Under the pieces are notes generated by a model that worked only from the letters and a program-made list of their open reading frames with translations, ran no database searches and had not been told where the DNA came from. 64,000 nucleotides of DNA from Misgurnus anguillicaudatus (lineage: Eukaryota; Chordata; Actinopteri; Cypriniformes; Cobitidae): positions 19,743,501 to 19,807,500 of the forward strand of contig NC_073342.2 in the NCBI RefSeq assembly GCF_027580225.2, given 5' to 3'. Below, in pieces: positions 1-64,000 of the stretch. Made by a program: the position numbers and the translations under genes. The first letter of the stretch is position 1, and every line of letters starts with the position of its first letter.

Positions 1-58231
<58,231 letters not shown>

Positions 58232-58345
58232 CAGAGATGGCCAGACGGAGGGAGGGATGAAGAGATTGACATGATCAAAAACATGAAAAGCCAAAGCTCT
58301 TATTTGCTACAAAAAACACTGGATTGCCGGTCGGCTTTCAACATT

Positions 58346-58351
58346 AATAAA
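58346..58351 (+). terminator. proximal poly(A) signal of met
   Basis: AATAAA 115 bases after the stop codon; no strong GU-rich tract follows, so use is uncertain. Confidence 0.4.
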
Positions 58352-59711
58352 GGAGGATAAGAAACAGTGAAGACTTTAAAGGCACACACACTCCCTTGAT
58401 CACTGTAAATAGTTTGTGATGATGAGCCATGACCTGTGGAGTTGAGGCTCTCCGCTCAGGCATGAGATGGGCACACTCCCCTGAGACAGTGAACCTGAAG
58501 CGAGTTGGATTGCGAGCCATGATGTTTCAAAGGTGGCGTGTTTGGGTGTCAACCCGTTAATGTCTCATCTGTTCGTTCGCATCGAGACGCCTTTCGCAAT
58601 CTGTGCCCGTCTGAATCGTACTGGCAGGCGCTTTTCTTCCAGTTCCAATCAGATGGTTTATAAAACTCTTTAGTGACATTGTGTTCTCTGGGGTATCTGA
58701 GCATATGTCTACCATTTTGTTTTCTGTGAAAAATGTTATATAACATTGTGCATGCCTTCATATTATGAACTGAACGCGGCATAATGAAGTTCTCTTCAGA
58801 ACACTGGACAAGTAACGTGAGCTTTAAATTTCCACTTGTTCTTTAGATTCAGACACCGATGTCTTTATAAATCATCCGTTTCTATTTTCCTATTTGATTC
58901 ACGTTTGGAAAACCTTTAAAATGCTGTGATGCTTCTGACCTGGTCATTTTATTCTTTACAACAAGATTTCTGCAGTTTAGTAGTTGTTTTATATTTGTAT
59001 CTGTTTATAAAGCATTTTACTTAGGCCTCATGGTGCACCTGTTTCACATTATCAGCACTGTATGGAGTTAAAGTCAACATGAATGGTATTTGTAACCCTT
59101 TTTGTGTCAGTAATGTAACAATAGGATATTTATTAGGGATGCACGATAATCAGTAATGGCGTATAAAAGCATTTGAATAGCTCAGATGCAGACCAATGCA
59201 TCTGACATGTTTTCTTGTAAATTAGCATTTTTTTATCAGACTCTTAAAGGTCACGTTCTTTCTGTGTTTTTGAAGCTTTGATTGTGTTTACAGTGTGTTC
59301 ATGTTTCACGTGTAAAAAATGCGGTATTTTTCACACAATTTACTGTTTTCACTGTCCTCAAAACCGGCTGATGTCTTCCTTGTTCTATGAAGTCCCTCCT
59401 TCAGAAATACATATTGAGTTCTGATTGTGTAGTTTGTTTAGTGTGTTGTGATTCGATAGCAGCTTAGCTTGCCGTTACCTTAGCTGACGACTGACGTATT
59501 CCTGTGGGCAGAGTTTAGTCAAAAAACTGTAGAGGGCTGTAGTCCAAACAGGCCGTTCGCTTTAGGCTTAGAAAGGGGAATTCTGTTAAAGAAGATATAT
59601 CGCCTGGCAGTGAACTTTGAGCTTTATCATTTTACAGGTATTATTTATGCTATTATAAGGGTTAAAAAAATACGATCAGAAAGAACGTGACATTTAATAT
59701 TTCTGAATAGC

Positions 59712-60170
59712 CTAATGCTGCGTTCACACCAGCCGCGGTAGAGGCGTCAAGCGCGAGTGATTTCAATGTTAAGTCAATGTAAAGACACGTTAACTCACGC
59801 TTGGAGGTCTCGCAGCACGAATAAGGCGTTTAGCGCGGCAGACGTGATTTGCGTCTAGTTCACGCAAATGCTCGAATTGAGCCTTGCCCCTGGAAACGCG
59901 TGAGTTGAAAAATCTGAACTTTGGTGGAAAAACGTGTCGCGATAATCAGGAGCTTGCTCTAGTAGTGACGTGATTACAGGAAGCGAACGGAATCGCAGAA
60001 GCCCCTCCCATGACGCGAATTTCCACGTGAATGTCTCAATGACTAGAATTTCACGTGCGGCTTTCACGCACGAATGAAGCAAGTACACTCAAAATGTTCA
60101 AGCGTCCAACTACGCACAGTAGATGCGAATTTGACGCCTCAAACGCGTCTGATGTGAACCCACAGTAATG
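59712..60170. repeat. GCG-rich MITE (tgctgcgttcacacc ... gaacccacagta)
   Basis: About 458 bases from atgctgcgttcacaccagcc to tctgatgtgaacccacagta. Internal tcaatgactagaatttcacg and aagcccctcccatgacgcga segments are near-identical to 42950-43040. Confidence 0.8.
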
Positions 60171-60455
60171 CTACGTACACACCAAATGCGGGGCATTGCG
60201 TTACTTACACTAGATTACTCGCAGGATTTAACTTCGTGTCATGCAAATTTTTCACTCGAGTTGAATATTTTCAACTTGGGCGAAGACGCGTTTGAGGCGA
60301 ATAGCACATGTTTCGCGGCAAACGCACCGCCCATATCGCGTTTTTCGCATCGACCCACGCGAGGACGCGTTGAATTGCGTCTTTGCATTGACTTTGTATG
60401 TAATCTACTCGTGCAAGTCATTGAACTCGCATCTGGTGTGAACCCACAGTAAGGC
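60166..60455. repeat. GCG-rich MITE (acgtacacaccaaatgcg ... gaacccacagta)
   Basis: About 290 bases abutting the previous element. Close copy of 9036-9318 (shared gttgaatattttcaacttgg, gaagacgcgtttgaggcgaa). Confidence 0.8.
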
Positions 60456-61719
60456 CAGGATTAAGCAGGTTTGAAGCGAAATTATTTGATAAACGTATAA
60501 TACGTTTAAAGATACAGTTAATATCATCACGAAGGTGGCGCTTAGTGGCTTTTGCATCAGAGCCCCTCAATTTTTTCCACTGTTGGACATCAGCAGATTT
60601 TCTGAAAACAGTCAATGATCAGGTCAGATAATACGTTTATTTATCAATTTTAAAATCTCTGATTCACCACTGAAATGAGCACAAATGGACAGCCGTAGGC
60701 TTTTGCCGATTATGTAATTGTTTCACCCGTAATTGTAATCCCAATTAATTATTTTGATTAATTGTGCAGCCCTAATCTCTACTATCTGTTGAGGAATAAA
60801 TGAATAAGAGGCGGGACTTGATTTTGTCCATCAGTAAATGTTTGGATTGTTTAAAGTGGGAGTTACTTACCAGAAAGGGGCCACAATGTGTCTGGAGGGG
60901 AGGGGATGAAAATAAGAGCTTGGTGTTATCAGCCTAAAAGCAATGATTTTAGAGGCAGACCAATATATTACATTTTTATAAGAACGTAATACATTTACTT
61001 CCATTTAGAGAGCATACATTGTTCCCTCATGCACAATAGAAGCAAATTGTGTATAAAAGTACACAGGAGAGACAACAAGGGTGCATGTGGTTTGAACATT
61101 GAGAGGTTAAAGTGTGAACTGTACGTTTTTATTAATCATTGTATATTGGAGGGGGTTGTAGACAATATTGATTTCATGTTGACTTTAAACTGAACTAAGA
61201 GTACTCTTATTTGGCATTCAAAGCATTATCAAATATGGCGAAATTGTAACAAACAAATGCAAGATGGATGGCTGGTGTGTAGAATGGTGTGAATATTTCC
61301 ATGCAGGCCTTTACAGTGCATTGCTATGTAGTGAAGCTGACAATGAATGTTTCCATAATGAACTACTGGTTGGTGTAAATAATTCGTTTTTTTTTCTACC
61401 CTTCTTGTCTGACGTGCTGTGTGATACATGTATATATAGCCTTTGAACACAGTATACAATAGAGTTTGGTATATCCATCAAATAATTAATATAGGTCAGC
61501 TGTTTTCATTTTATCCCAATGCGAGTTAAAATTCTGGTGTGTTTATGATAAACAGGTTGAATCCTGAATCATTTAATATGAAGTTTTGCCTTTTTTCAAT
61601 TTTTAATACCCATCTTTTTTTAGTTGAGGCTGTCACACTGTCTCCTTATGAGCTATGTGGGGATGGAAATGATTCAATTATGGTACATATTACAATATTT
61701 CTGTTGTTCCAGTAAGAAT

Positions 61720-61725
61720 AATAAA
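61720..61725 (+). terminator. distal poly(A) signal, probable met 3' end
   Basis: AATAAA followed within 30 bases by a U/GU-rich tract (attatgtgtgtaagtg, then tttttgtgtc). This is the best-formed poly(A) site between met and the next gene. Confidence 0.55.
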
Positions 61726-61740
61726 GTTTTATTATGTGTG

Positions 61741-63600
61741 TAAGTGTTTTTGTGTCTTAAATGTAACAATGTGTCCCTTTGTGTTCCCTCGGTTGTATTA
61801 AATTCATTCTTCTCTATGAGACCTTTCATTTCATCTCAGTGTGAACCTTGACCATGACCTTGTGATTACCCTCAATGCTCTTGACCTGAACATTAGCCAC
61901 TATCGTCTAGACAGGCTTTTTAATTTCCTTCTTTATGGTCTCTTCTTGAAAACAAGGGTAATACTACCTGGCTGTAAAGGAGCATTAAATGAATAGAATG
62001 CACATGCAAAATACTGTTTATGTCCACTTTAAGATATTTATCAGTTTAATTAACTTTCTAGTAAATTGTAGAAGAGTAAGCGATAATATTTAACTATTTT
62101 CTATTCAAATAATTGCAAATTAAGTATGCATATAAAATCTAACTATTCAAATCTACTCTGTTACATTTCATGTGACCCTGTTTGTGAAAAGTCATTTTTG
62201 TGATTTACTGTTTTCTGCATAAATCATAAAGGACATTCTGTGATAATATACCCTGTGTTTAAAATTGACTTTGCAATGCAAATGTAGTTAACATGTGAAA
62301 TAAAAATGAGATAAATACATAATTAGACTAAGAAACAAACTATGTGACCCTGATTTCACAGACAGGGTCACATAGTTTTATTAACTTGGTTTTGCAATTA
62401 ACTGTAGTGAGCTGCCCTAACTTGAAGGACAAATACTACATCCCCCCACTTCTCATGACTCAACACTAACTCATAAGCTAAATTAAAGGAGGGCATGTGA
62501 CACAATGCGCTGTTATCTATTGTCATAAGGGCTCCATTGTAACGATCTGTGCTTTGCTACATGTAAAAATGATTTTACTGCCACCTACTGGCCGACTTAT
62601 GTATCACAATGAGAATTCAAATGTGGTGAGTGAATTCCGAGTTTGTTGTTTTTGTTAGACGATTTTGTTTCAGGATCACAAATTCCTTTAAGAAAAAAAA
62701 ACACCCACCGGGATTTTATTAAAAGAAATGAGGTAGCTCAAGCAGTGATGCAGTATCGTGAATAATATTGCTTTAAGCTATTGGAAAACCAGACGGAAAA
62801 TCCGCCCCTAAATGACGTCCTGTCTGCTCAAACTCTTTTAATGGAAGTTTTAAAAGCTCATTGACATGACAGTTATGAGCTATTTACAACACAGAAGTGC
62901 TTTCCATAACACTGCAATATCAATTTTATACTGACACGAACAAGACAAACTTTTACTGGTGGCCACGTGCGTGTTACAGAAATATGAATCAGTGTTGAAA
63001 TTGAACTGCACAAAAATAATTTGATAAACAAGTTTCAGTAAACTATTAAACTGAATAATCCTAATAGACAAGTTGAGCTGTTGCCACATAAGTATATATC
63101 GACTGCATGAGGTCATGGCTACACACATTTTAATAAAAAATGCACAGAACACAACAAACTGATTTGTAATTTTAAATGTTTAAATATATTTATAAATATT
63201 TTTTTTCTGTTGTCAGAAATATTGACTGAACGTGATCCAACTACGAAATAATCCAATATTTGTCAAAAAAGTTGCTAGATTTGTTGCAATGTGCTTTTCT
63301 GAAGAAAAAGTTGCTAAATGGGACTCCACTAAATCCAAATCTAGCTACAAAGTCGCTAAGTTGGCAACACCGCATAATTTTTTTTATATCATCATCAAGT
63401 AGAAAACACATTTTGTTCAATGCCACATGAGCATGAGGTATTATTCACACAATTATTCACATGTTACCAGAGAAGAAAAGAGAAACTTTTAAAATATTAT
63501 ATGTTTTCGGAGCTTTTTTGTTTATTACTTTTTCCAAAGGGGAACTGTACCATTTCAAATCATTTATGAAATGCAACACTGCATGTAACTATCATTTAAC
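61741..63600. other. Intergenic region between met and the next gene
   Basis: About 1.9 kb, AT-rich. Contains the TGTGACCCTG palindromic repeat at 62170-62374. Nothing else is recognised. Confidence 0.7.
62170..62374. repeat. Short palindromic repeat, ATGTGACCCTG termini
   Basis: Left atgtgaccctgtttgtgaaa, right (reverse complement) atgtgaccctgtctgtgaaa. About 205 bases. The right end itself forms a smaller hairpin (gtgaccctgatttcacagac / agggtcac). Confidence 0.75.
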
Positions 63601-63610
63601 CAAACCAGAA

Positions 63611-63780
63611 CACGTCACTGTACACTTGATGGACTACATCTCCCATAATTCCACTCGCGCTCACTTCCGGATTGTAGTCGTCGGTCGTTGTTCTGTACTG
63701 CTGTGACCTCGTGATATAAACATTTCTCTGGAGCGTTGTTGCTAAAAGTTGTTTTAAACTAATGCCTACTAATTTATACT
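63611..63780 (+). promoter_or_regulatory. TATA-less promoter with ZNF143/THAP11-like and ETS/GABP motifs
   Basis: ACTACATCTCCCATAATTC at 63633-63651 resembles the vertebrate ACTACA-N2-TCCC promoter element bound by ZNF143/THAP11. ACTTCCGG at 63663-63670 is a GABP/ETS core, and cacgtcac at 63611-63618 is CRE-like. All lie 110-170 bases before the ATG at 63781. This combination is common at housekeeping and nuclear-encoded mitochondrial genes; the promoter role is inferred. Confidence 0.6.
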
Positions 63781-64000
63781 ATGTTTAGTACACAACGTAT
63801 ATCTTCAGTAATGTTCATTTCGTTAATAAGGCAGCGGTTATATCACGGTTATTGGACGGTGTCGGTGCAGAGATGTTCAAGAAACTTCAGCAGGGTTTTG
63901 TTTTCTCAGGCTTGCCGAACCTTTTCAGATTCCCATTCAACCAAGGACTTGAATAAACCTGTAAAGCAATGGGATTTATCTGTTAGTCCTTTCACCAAGA
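63781..64000 (+). CDS. First coding exon of an unidentified gene, putative mitochondrial presequence (3'-truncated)
   Basis: Open from ATG 63781 to the window end (73 codons). An in-frame TAA at 63769 fixes this as the first Met, and a second in-frame ATG lies at 63811. The peptide begins MFSTQRISSVMFISLIRQRL. It is rich in Arg, Ser, Phe and Leu and poor in acidic residues over about the first 50 residues, as in a mitochondrial targeting peptide, then changes to a normal composition (NKPVKQWDLSVSPFTK). The family is not recognised. The promoter motifs just upstream support a real gene. Transcription is away from met's 3' end, about 2 kb downstream. Confidence 0.6.
   Translation, partial: MFSTQRISSVMFISLIRQRLYHGYWTVSVQRCSRNFSRVLFSQACRTFSDSHSTKDLNKPVKQWDLSVSPFTK

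Larger units (their letters stand above)
59131..60776. mobile_element. Possible hAT-like element with GATGCACGATAAT / GTGCAGCCCTAA ends, carrying GCG-rich MITEs
   Basis: ttagggatgcacgataatc at 59133 and gattaattgtgcagccctaa at about 60751 are imperfect inverted ends of the dispersed GGGATGCACGATAATCG type. The GCG-rich tandem at 59712-60455 would be nested inside. No clean target duplication. Confidence 0.5.
58232..61740 (+). other. met: met 3' UTR region (probable extent)
   Basis: Non-coding sequence after the stop. A proximal AATAAA lies 115 bases after the stop and a stronger distal AATAAA with a GU-rich downstream run is at 61720, so short and long 3' UTRs are both possible. The long form would include the GCG-rich MITEs at 59712-60455. 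The actual extent cannot be set from sequence alone. Confidence 0.5.

Overview
This 64 kb window is vertebrate nuclear DNA, most likely from a cyprinid-type teleost. It is AT-rich, has long introns packed with small DNA transposons and tRNA-SINE remnants, and contains one dominant multi-exon gene on the + strand. That gene is met, the hepatocyte growth factor/scatter factor receptor tyrosine kinase. The fish attribution is inference from protein similarity and repeat style; no species is claimed.

Layout of met (human MET exon numbering): the window opens on the last 24 bases of the large first coding exon (exon 2) and contains exons 3 to 21, ending at the stop codon at 58229-58231. The assembled coding sequence is about 994 residues. 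It gives the end of the Sema domain (exons 2-4), an 8-cysteine PSI domain (exon 5), four IPT/Ig-like repeats (exons 6-13), the transmembrane helix (exon 13), the juxtamembrane segment with the conserved DYR and ESVD motifs in a 141-base exon 14, the tyrosine kinase domain (exons 15-21), and a C-terminal tail with a YVNI docking site. Most exon lengths and all exon phases fit the mammalian gene. One junction is abnormal: exon 19 as written has no canonical GT donor at the position homology requires.

Introns carry most of the window's unusual content. Intron 2 (16.6 kb) holds a 2.5 kb long-inverted-repeat element, a composite element with further elements nested in it, hAT-type MITEs with clear 8-bp target duplications, and a SINE. 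Introns 3 to 6 hold a GCG-rich MITE, a TTTTCC-TIR MITE and TTAA-flanked foldback MITEs. Intron 7 (11.1 kb) is almost entirely one 9.6 kb TTAA-flanked element with arms of several hundred bases and no substantial reading frame. Inside it are four copies of a CGCGAGAGCG hairpin, three copies of an AT-rich module, and a perfect 71-bp-arm palindrome. Introns 10-19 hold more MITEs, a 54-bp minisatellite inside a MITE, a hAT-in-hAT nesting, and a GT microsatellite that fills most of the short intron 18.

Downstream of met are a 3' UTR with alternative poly(A) signals (58346 and 61720), further MITEs, and then the start of a second + strand gene. Its first exon (ATG at 63781, open to the window end) encodes an Arg/Ser-rich, probably mitochondrial presequence. 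It is preceded by a compact promoter with a ZNF143/THAP11-like ACTACA..TCCC motif and an ETS/GABP motif. No CRISPR arrays, rRNA genes or functional tRNA genes were seen.
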